Source: Dactylorhiza incarnata
Taxonomy: Eukaryota > Streptophyta > Magnoliopsida > Asparagales > Orchidaceae
Length of the DNA stretch: 64,000 bases
Direction: 5' to 3'
Assembly: GCA_033032865.1 (NCBI GenBank)
Contig: JAWHQI010000099.1
Span: forward strand, 6,651,501 to 6,715,500
Within the stretch, counting starts at the first letter, position 1. Each line of letters starts with the position of its first letter. Positions 22,401-31,836 of the stretch are shown in pieces. The position numbers and the translations under genes are program-made. Under the pieces are notes generated by a model. That model did no database searches, was not told where the DNA came from, and worked only from the letters and a program-made list of their open reading frames with translations.

Positions 22401-24530
22401 TGTTGCAGAAAGATACTTTTCAATGGAGTACAGAGGCGGAGGTTGAATTCCAGTCCTTGAAGACGGCCATGACTACCAAGTACCACCCCGGTTCTGGCAC
22501 TACCGGATTTCTCCAAGGCGTTCGTAGTGGAGGCCGATGCTTCGGGGGTCGGCATTGGGGCTGTGTTGATACAGGAGGGCCGACCCTTGGCCTACTTCAG
22601 CAAGGCGTTGGCACCTCAGACGCTGGGCCTCTCGACGTACGAGAAGGAGATGTTAGCCATCCTTCATGCGGTCGCCTTGTGGCGGCCTCATCTCTTGGGA
22701 CGACACTTCCAGATCCGTACAGATCACCAGAGCCTGAAACACTTTCTAGAGCAGAGACTAGCCTCACCGTTGCAGCATAAGTGGCTGACAAAGTTGCTGG
22801 GATACGATTACGAGATCGTATATAAACAGGGGAAGGAAAATGTGGTGGCCGACGCACTCTCCCGCCTACCAGAGAATTCCTTGTCCCATATTTCAGGACC
22901 AGTGATTGAGTCACTGGAGGAGATACAGACAGAAGTTCACCAGGATCCGGATCTTTGGGCCATCATTGAAGCATTACGACAGGGAGAGCCTACTGAGGCC
23001 GGCTACCACTTACAGGGAGACAGGCTTTACCATCAGGGCCGGATAGTCCTCCCTGCCACCTCGACTTGGCGGGATGTCATGATGCGGGAGTTTCACGCCT
23101 CACCAACCGGCGGGCACGCCGGTATCCTGCGTACATTACAACGAGTCCGGGCGAATGTATTTTGGAAGGGTATGCGGCGGGATGTTCAGCGGTTTGTGCG
23201 TGAATGTGAGATCTGCCAGCGACAGAAGTACGAGACCACCTCACCCGCCGGGCTACTGACGCCGTTGGAGATTCCCCGTCAGATTTGGGACACCGTGTCT
23301 ATGGATTTCATTGACGGCCTGCCTAAGTCTCAGGGCAAGTCCGTCATTTTGGTCGTGGTTGACAAGTTGTCCAAATACGGACACTTCATAGCTATGAGCC
23401 ATCCGTACACGGGGGAAGCAGTTGCTGAAGTTTTTGCCAAGGAGATTGTGCGACTCCACGGCATTCCGAGCGCTATCATATCAGACAGAGATCCCGTCTT
23501 TGTGAGCAATTTCCGGCAGGAGCTGTTTCGGCTACAGGGGACTTCCCTACGCATGAGTACGGCCCACCATCCCCAGACAGACGGGCAGACGGAGGTCCTC
23601 AACCGTGGGGTTGAAACTTATTTACGGTGCTTTGTCATGGATGAGCCACGCTCTTGGACTAGGTGGCTCCATTGGGCGGAGTATTGCTACAATACGTCTT
23701 TTCATACGGCCAGCAAGCTCACCCCTTTTGAAGTGGTCTACGGCCGCCCCCCGCGTACTTTGAGCTCTTATGAGCCGGCCAGCACCGCTCTCCCCGCGGT
23801 CGACCGGACGTTACTGGATCGAGACCGGACTTTATCTTTACTCCGAGAGAACTTACGCATCGCCCAAGATCGCATGAAGCATCAGGCAGACAAACATCGT
23901 GCCGAGCGGGAGTTTGCGGTGGGCGATGAGGTCTTCCTTAAACTCCAACCATATCGGCAGCTCTCGGTCTCTCGGCGGACCAATCAGAAACTGGCACCGA
24001 AATACTATGGCCCTTTCCGTATCCTCCGCCGGGTGGGGCCCGTGGCTTATACTCTAGCTCTTCTGGAAGGTTCTCACATCCATCCGACGTTCCATGTCTC
24101 ATTGTTGAAGAAGAAGCTCGGGAACTCGACTCCGATCAGCCCTACTCTCCCTGAGGCTACTAGCAGTGGCGAATTGCGACCTTCTCCGGAGGCTATTCTG
24201 TTGACCAAATGGAAGCGGCGGGGTGCCGAGTACCGGCTAGAGGTACTAGTCAAGTGGGCGCAAATGACCGCAGAGCACAATTCTTGGGTTGACTTCTTGG
24301 AGTTTCGCGAACGATTTCCGGATTTCCCACTTGAGGACAAGTTGGTGCTTGAAGGGGGAGGGAATGTTATGTCGCCGCATCCGCTACAGTTTCAAGGGCA
24401 GACGTACTCTCGGCGACCGAAAGAACGGAGGCCAAACAACGGGGCCAGCCCCCAACCAATGAAAGGAACCAAGGGAGGACTGAACCAACCCGGTTCAGTC
24501 CCCAAATGGGGGGCCGGCCGGCCCCCTTGA
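19489..24530 (+). pseudogene. Chromovirus gag-pol polyprotein with frameshifts and RT active-site change
   Basis: The gag starts at ATG 19489 with a coiled-coil-like N-terminus. A frameshift between about 19760 and 20000 moves the reading to the frame that is open to 22780. That frame has the gag core (about 20260-20740), zinc knuckle CFKCDEKFVLGHRC (near 20857), protease LVDSGSTHNF (near 21076) and RT. The RT motif reads FFNDILIYS, with AAC at 22091-22093 in place of the first catalytic Asp. A second frameshift near 22485 precedes RNase H, and the rest is open from 22527. Integrase has HHCC (near 23090-23220) and D-D-E (MDFIDG, SDRDPVF, GQTEVLNR). A chromodomain-like block (VLVKW, NSWVDF) ends it. 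The frame reads through the purine tract into the 3' LTR and stops at 24530. Confidence 0.93.
24350..24364 (+). other. Polypurine tract of the chromovirus
   Basis: gaagggggagggaa abuts the 3' LTR start. It primes plus-strand DNA synthesis in such elements. Confidence 0.85.
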
Positions 24531-24682
24531 GCCCCAGGTATTAATAGACCCGGGGCTCCCTCTTGATGGCTATGCACTATTATTCTCAAGGTATCTTCTC
24601 CTTCCTTCTCCTTAACCCTAATCCTTCTTCCCCTCTCTCTAATCTCCCATAGATCTCTCTTCTTCTTTGCAAAGCCCTAACA
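24365..24682 (+). repeat. 3' LTR of the chromovirus
   Basis: 318 bp, matching the 5' LTR apart from the differences listed for the whole element. It is followed by the TSD CAAAT. Confidence 0.95.
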
Positions 24683-24819
24683 CAAATCACCTCAAAACCT
24701 CAACCACATTCAACTCAAAGGGTCGTCAGCAATCACCAAGTGGAAACATCACTTCCCCTCGACCTTGACACAGATTTTACTCCCGCACGGAGAAGACCTT
24801 AGAGAGGCGCCCATCACTA

Positions 24820-24853
<34 letters not shown>
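24820..24853 (+). repeat. 34-base poly-G tract
   Basis: An uninterrupted run of 34 G. Such runs are rare in plant DNA and hard to sequence, so the true length is uncertain. Confidence 0.9.
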
Positions 24854-24856
<3 letters not shown>

Positions 24857-25361
24857 CAAATCCGACAAAATATCATTTAGTGATAAAGCAATTCTGTTGT
24901 AGAAGAATCATGGGCGGACAAGGCGGATCTACAAGCATATTGTTCTTTCATTTGGCCTCGGGGATAAGGTTGCTTCTCCAGGAAGGAGTATTGCTACGAA
25001 TGAGAAGATGTCACCCACACTACATGTTTACTCATGCTGAGCCCGAGGGGCTAGTCATAAAAATTAATTTAATTCATGTTTTAGTACTTTCATTAACTTG
25101 ACTCGTAGCCCCATTATACGAGGGGATGAGAGCAGCAATGAGGAACTTGTTTCTGACAATATGCTTGGTTTTGAATGCATCAAGCTCCTCTTCTTCAAAA
25201 ATTTCGCAAATGTGGGCTCCATATGATCCCCCATTAGCTAAAGTAGTTAGTAAACAATGTACCTTTGTTAACTTGGGTTGGATTGATCAAACATATTAAA
25301 TATCACTATTTTATTTCAAAAAATTAAGTAAAAAGGGGGCATCAGAAACCTGTCTGCGCAC
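24854..25361. other. No confirmed gene; one 65-codon minus-strand open stretch
   Basis: On the minus strand about 25285-25090 is open in a frame rich in Glu and Leu (EIFEEEELDAF). It lies where the last exon of the KEOPS gene would be expected, but it does not resemble the family's C-terminus. I therefore leave it unassigned. Confidence 0.3.
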
Positions 25362-27602
25362 CTCATTGGAAGAACCAAAATAAACTGCAAGAATGTAAGT
25401 TGTTTTATCTGAGATTCCACACCTCTTCAACGACTCTGTGATCTACCACAACATAAACTTAAAATCAAGTACTGCATGCATAGATAAAGAAGCTGCAAGA
25501 AACTAAGCTTGATTCAGAAATTTATTACATGTTTAGAACCAGAATAGTTATAAACAAGTTCTGAATGTAGAGTGCGTGTTTTCAAGGTCGCCCTTGATTT
25601 GGCTATAAGCGCATTATATGCAGCCGCTAGAACTGGGAATATGTCTGGAATCTGTTTAAATGATCATACATAGAAGGGCATGCATCAATCTTACAATTGA
25701 ACTGAAAGAGTAGAAGATAAAATCCAACAAATCTGAATTTATATCTAGAAATCAAAGAGCACACCTACTGAAATAAGAGAAAAAGAATCAAAATGAAGCC
25801 TACCAGTGATGCATTCAGAAGTGCAACTTCTGGTTCTAAGGTTCCTGCTTGAATAGAGTCAAGAATTTCCCTGAAACCAAATGTCAGACATGTCATAGCC
25901 CAGGTTCTCTCTGCTTCATGGGTTAAGTACTATTCTTTTCATTTGGATTTAATTTATACCTGGACTTACTGAATGTAAATATGCAAAATGACCAGGACTT
26001 ATTGTCCATCAGGATGACATAAAATAGTTTGAGAAAGGCAAAGATGATGAGATAATTTATTTAACTAAATCAAAAATAAATTATGGAAGTAAGCTACCTA
26101 GAGATGTAGATTTCAAAAAGATAACTCCCATTCAACATTGTCCTATCTTCCCAAAAAATTTTGATGACAGAAAACATCCAATTCCACAGGATATTCTCCT
26201 TGTAGATAATATAATTGCAGAACACTCTCTGAAGAACTCTATTGAAAGTGAATACATGATATTGGGCTATTATTAAAAAATAAAATCGCATCAATCGTGC
26301 AAATAGTAACGACTCGGCCTACAATATGTGAGCATTGTACGTTTTAATTCATTCCATGCCATATTAAGTTGAGCATCAATGTTTCTATTTTCTTGAGGTG
26401 ATTCATGAGTTCGTACTAGTAGGCCGCTCATTCTGATTATACTCTCACTCAAATTCATTTAATTGAGTTCATAACTGAACTTCACCGCATAATAAAGAAC
26501 TCTAAATAGTATATGCCATTAAAAATAGAGAAATCCTCTCCAACATAAAATTATGATAGGTAGAAGTGCATAACCACTTGTATCTAATAAAAAATATAGG
26601 TAAAAGGAAAAAATTACTATAGAAACAATATTGGTTAATACAATTTGATGCATAGCTAAATTTTGTTGCAAATATTTTCCCTGCAACTTCTTAAATATAA
26701 AATGTGAGGAGAGGTGCAGTTAACAACCCGGACCGATGTTTACACTACTTTCATCAAGTTGCTGATCATAGCTCAATTCTATTCTCCCACAGGTTTACTA
26801 CTACACTTCTATCAAATTCGATATAGAAGTTGTATGAACCGTACGTAGCAGACAATATGAAGAAGCATAAGATGTTGAAATAATCAAGTTTGTCGTACAA
26901 CTTGTATAAGCAATAGCAGGCATACAAATTTGTTATGTTAAGCAATAGGAAGCAATAGTTCTCCTTACAGTAAATGATAATTATCAGTTTACTCATTCCG
27001 GTTCGGTGTATTAGGTTTTCAGTGTTTGGAAATCAAACCAAACCAATAATCACTTGGTTTCTACAATCTTACATCAAACCAACTGGTGCACTGCAATTTT
27101 CAAAGTACATATCTAAGGGATAACTGTAGTGTTTGAGGGTGGCGGTCTGAAAATGTAGAGGTAAACACAGTGGAGGTGGTTGACCTACGTTTTGAACTTA
27201 AATGGCAGCATTTTCAGCCCAAATTTGTATGCCTGCCTATGTTCAAATTCTACCAATATTTTTCATACCTGTGTTCACAAGTCACAACCACCATCACTCT
27301 CCTACGGCTATCCTAAACAAAGTCTAAGGCTTTGTTTGGGAGGGCGGCGGCGGCCCGACCCCCATCCAAACAGAACCCAAGTCTATCATCCATTGCATTG
27401 CATGACTGAGACAATCGCTTAAGAGTACGGAAAAAATAAGCGAAATTTTCATGAATGTGTAGGCATAAACAATTTTCAGTATGACTAGAAATGTAATATG
27501 GAAATAAATGAGGGGAAGAGAGATGAAATCCTGCCTGCTGTTGCTGACATCTGCGAGGAGAGCAAGGGAAACGATGCTTCCATTCACGTTGAATTCTTTC
27601 AT
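25362..27602 (-). CDS. CGI121: KEOPS complex subunit CGI121/TPRKB-like, exons 1-4, 3' end not found
   Basis: Cgi121 (human TPRKB) binds the Bud32/PRPK kinase of the KEOPS complex, which makes the t6A modification at position 37 of tRNAs that read ANN codons. Four exons join in phase: 27535-27602, 25804-25870, 25529-25651 and 25362-25442, giving 113 codons. Recognisable family blocks are MKEFNVNGSIVSLALLADV at the start, GTLEPEVALLNASL, FPVLAAAYNAL, NYSGSKH and ITESLKRCGISDKTTYIL. Introns 2 and 3 are GT-AG. Intron 1 (25871-27534) appears to be GC-AG, since the phase needs AG|GC at 27534. The family is usually near 170 residues, so about 60 C-terminal residues are missing. I found no matching exon before the chromovirus at 24682 or beyond it. 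The gene may be truncated, or its last exon may be displaced. Family assignment is from memory of conserved blocks. Confidence 0.8.
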
Positions 27603-27936
27603 GTCTCACGCCTTTGGTCCCACAACAGGCAAAAGGAAAGAGAGATCAGGTGGTTATTTGACGTAACGACGTTCTCATGTTAAATTAGAAGACGGAGAAG
27701 ATAGTAGAAGCAATCGTCGGAGGCGAGAGGGCCGGCGGAATGACTGCGAGTTGGCCGGCGGAGTGACTGATGGAGGATCGCGGGCAGCGCGGATGGCGCG
27801 GATGGGAAGGACTATCGAGCGAGGATGCTAATGGCAAATTGGGACTGGGTTTTCTTTAGCTGTTGTTATTAGCACTACAAAAATAATTATTCGCTAACTA
27901 TTTGATATCCTCGCTGCATTATTTTCAAAAAATATA
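27603..27936. promoter_or_regulatory. Upstream region of the KEOPS gene
   Basis: The 330 bp before the minus-strand ATG include a GC-rich stretch (27710-27820) typical of a transcribed 5' region, and TGACGTAA-like sequence (about 27658-27668, read across strands). No TATA box at a fixed distance was identified. Confidence 0.3.
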
Positions 27937-28365
27937 GGGTAATTATATTGGCAGCTCTTATTTGGCTATTGGCACACCAATTTCTACGAGTTATTACGCG
28001 CCTTCTGAAAATACGTCTTGTACATGCATTTTTAGGAAAAGTGTTCAACACGAAAATTGTAGATCTCATCGAGATCTACAACTTTCGTGTTGAACACTTT
28101 TCCTAAAAATACACGCACAAGGCGTATTGCCGCCCTGATCGTAATTATAGCAAATGTTTGACGAATTTTTGAAAATATGCTTTGTACATGCATTTTTAGG
28201 AAAAGTGTTCAACACGAAAGTTGTAGATCTCGTCGAGATCTACAACTTTCGTGTTGAACACTTTTCATAAAAATGCATGTACAAGACGTATTTTCAGAAG
28301 GCGCGTAATAACTCGTAGAAATTGGTGTGCCAATAGCCAAATAAGGGCTGCCAATATAATTACCC
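27937..28365. mobile_element. Foldback MITE, 429 bp, 8-bp TSD AAAATATA
   Basis: The outer ends are inverted repeats starting GGGTAATTATATTGGCAGC and extending for well over 100 bp. AAAATATA is present at 27929-27936 and 28366-28373. Inside are two successive hairpins with the same stem (caacacgaaagttgtagatct and its complement), at about 28020-28115 and 28185-28290. Long terminal inverted repeats suggest a Mutator-type or foldback element. There is no coding capacity. Confidence 0.88.
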
Positions 28366-28431
28366 AAAATATATCCGTAAATAAATGTTATATCCTCAAA
28401 TAAATTTTATATCAACAAATAAAAATTATAA

Positions 28432-29317
28432 AAGTACATGAAAGTTATCGGCTACACCATCTCTGTTGAGCATTTCATCATACACCTGTTGTGCGGTTTT
28501 CATATCACCACTCTTTGCTAGGTCTGCAAGTGGTTCGATTCGGTTTTAGGTAAAACCGAAATCGAACCGAATAGACTCGGTTTTTACACACCCAAAATCG
28601 AAATTGAATCGAAATGGATCGGTTCGGTTCAGTTTACTTCGGTTTTTTAACATCGGTTCGATTTTTCGGTAAATCTAAAACATATTATCCCCCAAAATAA
28701 TTTTTAATGTTTGTTCAAGTGCTTTTCTAATAGTAAATCTAGAAATCAGTTCATCAACATTGAAGGAAAATTGAAAAAACACAATAACATTTAAATTAAC
28801 CGGTACAATTAATACAATAAGTTCAAATATTAGTTTAAAATAAAATCAATAAATACAACATATTTAATTTACTCATTCACGCTCAGGTAATTGTCACAAA
28901 CTTATGATAAGATAAGTGATATTGCATGGTCTCGTTATTTCGGGTTCAACTTCAAACTCAATGCTCACAACCTCATGTTTTAATCAGACGTGACAAACTC
29001 CAAGTTCAAACTTATAATCAGTTCGATTTTCTCGGTTTACCGACCCTATAAACTGAAACCGAACCGAATAGTCTCGGTTTTCAGCCCCCCCCCCCCCCCC
29101 CCCCCCCCAAAAAAAACCGAAACCGAACCGAACCGATCGGTTCGGTCCAAATTCGGTTCGGTTTGGGTCAGTTCGGGTCGGTTTGGCGGTTTCGATTTTC
29201 TGTGCACACCCCTACTCTTTGCTAACAAATGTAATAAACAGTTGCAATCAGAGAAATTTAGTAGAGAGCTTAATAACTCCCTCATTTTAGTACACGGTGA
29301 AGATCTTATCTTGCAAA
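28432..29317 (-). pseudogene. PPR protein gene fragment, split by a hAT-like element
   Basis: With 28519-29222 removed, the minus strand reads a pentatricopeptide-type stretch: MRELLSSLLNFSDCNCLLHL, then LAKSGDMKTAQQVYDEM. The GDM...A..VYDEM block is a typical PPR helix pair. PPR proteins bind organellar RNA. Only about 60 codons remain, with no start or full repeat series. A close copy lies at 41587-41761. Confidence 0.65.
28519..29214. mobile_element. Non-autonomous hAT-like element, 696 bp, TSD CTCTTTGC
   Basis: It begins TAGGTCTGCA and ends GTGCACACCCCTA, imperfect inverted ends of the hAT TAGGG type. CTCTTTGC is duplicated at 28511-28518 and 29215-29222, and the paralogous sequence at 41587-41761 shows the site without the insert. 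The interior is rich in cggttcggt and gaaccgaac motifs near both ends and has a 24-base C run (29085-29108). No transposase is present. Confidence 0.88.
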
Positions 29318-29755
29318 TAAATTTTATAGAGCAATGTTATATGCAGTCCGCTTTTGGCTTTATGCAAGCCGCGGATATATGCAGACCAAAAAATTATTCA
29401 TGCAGGCCAAATTTCATATTTATAGACTATATTCAAAAATCAAATTAACATTTTCTTAAATAAATCACCAAGCAAAATATAACATTCATAAAACAAGTAA
29501 AATATCATGTGTGCGAGGTTACATAAAATCTAAGATACAAATATATAAATCTGCATTTTCTCGGTCATTTTGGTTGTATTTCAATTTTTAATTCGAAAAA
29601 AATGTTTATTTGTTATAAAGGAGTGTCCAACGCAAGGTTGAAAACTCATCCGGAGAAAACAAGTAAAATAATTGATTACATCTAACTAAATATCTGAAAT
29701 GACTGTTCGATTTCGAGGAACGCATGGTTGAAGGCTCATCGGGAGAAAATGAGGT
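29318..29755. other. AT-rich intergenic stretch, no gene seen
   Basis: It contains a loose direct repeat of aacgcaaggttgaaaactcat (about 29630) and aacgcatggttgaaggctcat (about 29720), the second ending at the Tat insertion point. Confidence 0.5.
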
Positions 29756-30389
29756 TGTACAACCCTCATTCTCCGAGGGTAGGGCCCACTCATAGCCACG
29801 TAGGCAGAAGTCAAGGTCAGTCAACACAGAAGTCAACAGTTCAAGACACCAAGACATCTCAGCCAGCAGGAGCAGAAGAAGGCATAGGCGAGTAAGGGTG
29901 CACTCGTGCGAGTAGCCCGGATACTCGCCAAAAGGTGGGCGACCAAGGTGATACTCGCCTCTTCTATGGGGGAGATCGCCTCAATGTCGCTAGTCGCCGA
30001 GCAGGGTCTGGGCTATAAAAACCCCCTACCCCTTGGTTTTCCTATAAATAGGACCCTAGAGGTACTTGGATTGGCACCTGAACTTGAGCTTTTGGAACCC
30101 TCCTCATTCCAATTCTCGGACCCGTCATCCTTGGCCGCTACTTCCCGGTACTAGCCAAGTCGGTGCCTTCCTTGTACCAAGCACGGCCATTTTTGGTTTT
30201 GGAGGGGAAGACTCCCTTGAGCTTCCGGGTACGTGGTGGGACCTCCCTGCCGCAGCACCTGGGGGCTTGTTTGTTGCTCTTCTAGCTTCTTCGTCGTTGC
30301 CAGCCAAGTCATCTCGTTGGACTGCTGTGCGAGTAGCCTCCGGCTGCATTGGTCTGAATCTTGAAGTCGGGATTTTCCTGGCGTCAACA
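29756..30389 (+). repeat. 5' LTR of the Tat element
   Basis: 634 bp. It contains a TATAAATA box near 30049 (cctataaataggaccc) preceded by several gcgagta motifs. Confidence 0.95.
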
Positions 30390-30391
30390 CT

Positions 30392-30409
30392 TTGGTGCGG
30401 TGAGCGTGG
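30392..30409 (+). other. Putative primer binding site of the Tat element
   Basis: tggtgcggtgagcgtgg begins three bases after the LTR, the expected place. I cannot name the tRNA with confidence. Confidence 0.55.
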
Positions 30410-30447
30410 ATCGTAGCCAGAGGGAGAAAGTTCGGTAGAAAGGCGAG

Positions 30448-31836
30448 ATGGTTGTAGTTGGCGACCATGACATCCAGGAGGTGGATGGTCGCACCTTGCA
30501 GCTGGCCCTGACTTTCGGCCTTCGTGAAGGCCTCTTCAAGTTGGAGCTCGGTAGGATCCCTCCCTATTCCTACGACAATCTCATCGAGATGGCCAACCAA
30601 TTCGTCCAGGGTGAGGCTTCCAACCGCGGCTTCCTAGCCAGGCTCACCCGAGTGACCAAGGAGGATGAGGAGGAGGAAGAGGAGAAGACCCCCGAGAGGA
30701 GGAAAAGGGAAGAGCCCAGGAGGGCAGAGAAGCGAAAGCCAGAAGGAAGGGGCAGGGAAGAGAGAAGGAGAAAAGAGCCCAGGAAGGAGGAGTCTAGAAG
30801 AAACGATGAGAGGAGGCTCATCGTAGCCCCAGAGCGTCGGGAGGAGGAGAGGCGCTACCAAGTCCCCGTTAACCGGCCACCTTGAAGGCCGGCCAGAGGA
30901 CCTCAGCATGAGGAACGGGGAAGGAGATCCCCGGAGAGAAGACGCTTCGACAGACCCGAGGGGTGTCAGGAAAGGAGATGGGAAGAAGCGATGGCGGTTG
31001 CCCGGCGCGGCAATCGACGAGGTCGGAAGAACCGGAAGAAGAGGAGGTCGCAGGTAGAGGAGATCCCCCTCTATTGTGATCTCCATCAGGTGGAGGGGCA
31101 TGGTACGATGGCTTGCCCAGATTTTTGGGAAACTCGTAGAAGGTTGGCAACAGGAGAAGCAGGAGGAGAGCAGCGGAGGATTGAAGCCCCTGTCGAGCCA
31201 CCGACAGCTCAAGCCGTCGGCCGAAGGAGGAATGAAGATCGCGTCGACCACGGAGGTCGAGGAGACCTCGTCCAGGGAGGTAGAGGAGTTGGTGTGATCC
31301 ACGGGGGAGCAGGGCTGAGAGCTTCCCGCAAGGGGAGTCTCCATCAGATTTATCGAAGGAGTGTCGCTTCGACTTCGCAGGCACCGCCCCCGTTGGAGGA
31401 GATCACCTTCTCAGAGGAGGACATGCTAGGAAATGAGAATCCCTTCCATTATGCCCTCGTGATCCAAGCTGCAATGGAAGACTTCACCGTTGATCGGATT
31501 CTGATCGATAACGGTAGTTCTGTGAACGTTGTCTTCAAGGAGACGTTCGACGAGCTGGGCGTCGGAGCAGCAAGAGTCTGGGCGCCGGATGGTCCCCTCT
31601 TTGGCTTCTCCGGAGAAAAGAAAGAGGTGGAAGGAGGAGTAGATCTCCTTGTAACTCTCGGTGGCACCCCTCTCCAGTGCCGTTTTGTCATCGTCGACGC
31701 CCCGAGTTGCTACAAGGCCATCTTTGGAAGGCCGCTCCTCAATGCCTTTGCAATCCAAGAGCCGCCCGCGAGTGCTACCTTAGCTCGGCCAGCACCATCA
31801 GCTGGATGGCTGACGCGGAGGAGTTCGAAAGGGTGA
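30448..31836 (+). pseudogene. Tat gag (C-terminal part) and protease
   Basis: The first frame starts only 58 bp after the LTR with the end of a Tat gag core (FGLREGLFKLELGRIPP), then a very charged Glu/Arg/Lys tract, and stops at 30885. The frame at 30991-31836 holds the zinc-binding motif CDLHQVEGHGTMAC (31075-31116) and protease ILIDNGSSVNVVF (near 31501). Tat gags are normally several hundred residues longer at the N-terminus, so a 5' deletion is inferred. There is a frameshift around 31750-31790 before RT. Confidence 0.8.

Larger units (their letters stand above)
19126..24682 (+). mobile_element. Complete chromovirus (Ty3/gypsy), 5557 bp, TSD CAAAT
   Basis: LTRs at 19126-19459 and 24365-24682 begin TGTTATGTCG and end CCTAACA. 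The 5-bp duplication CAAAT is present at 19121-19125 and 24683-24687. A tRNA-Met type primer site follows the 5' LTR, and a purine tract precedes the 3' LTR. The pol order PR-RT-RNase H-IN with a C-terminal chromodomain-like block defines a chromovirus. Short LTRs and small size suggest the Reina clade (inference). The LTRs differ by about seven substitutions, a 14-bp indel and a G-run, so the insertion is moderately recent. Confidence 0.96.

Noticed and set aside
29046..29285. 79-codon minus-strand frame starting MRELLSS as a gene
   Set aside because: Only its first two dozen codons are PPR; the rest reads into the hAT-like insert.
28990..29448. 152-codon plus-strand frame
   Set aside because: It lies across the hAT-like element, a C run and its flank, so it is not a gene.
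30570..31384. Long minus-strand frames opposite the Tat gag
   Set aside because: They mirror the Glu/Arg-rich gag codons and have no TATA box or exon structure, unlike the antisense genes further on.
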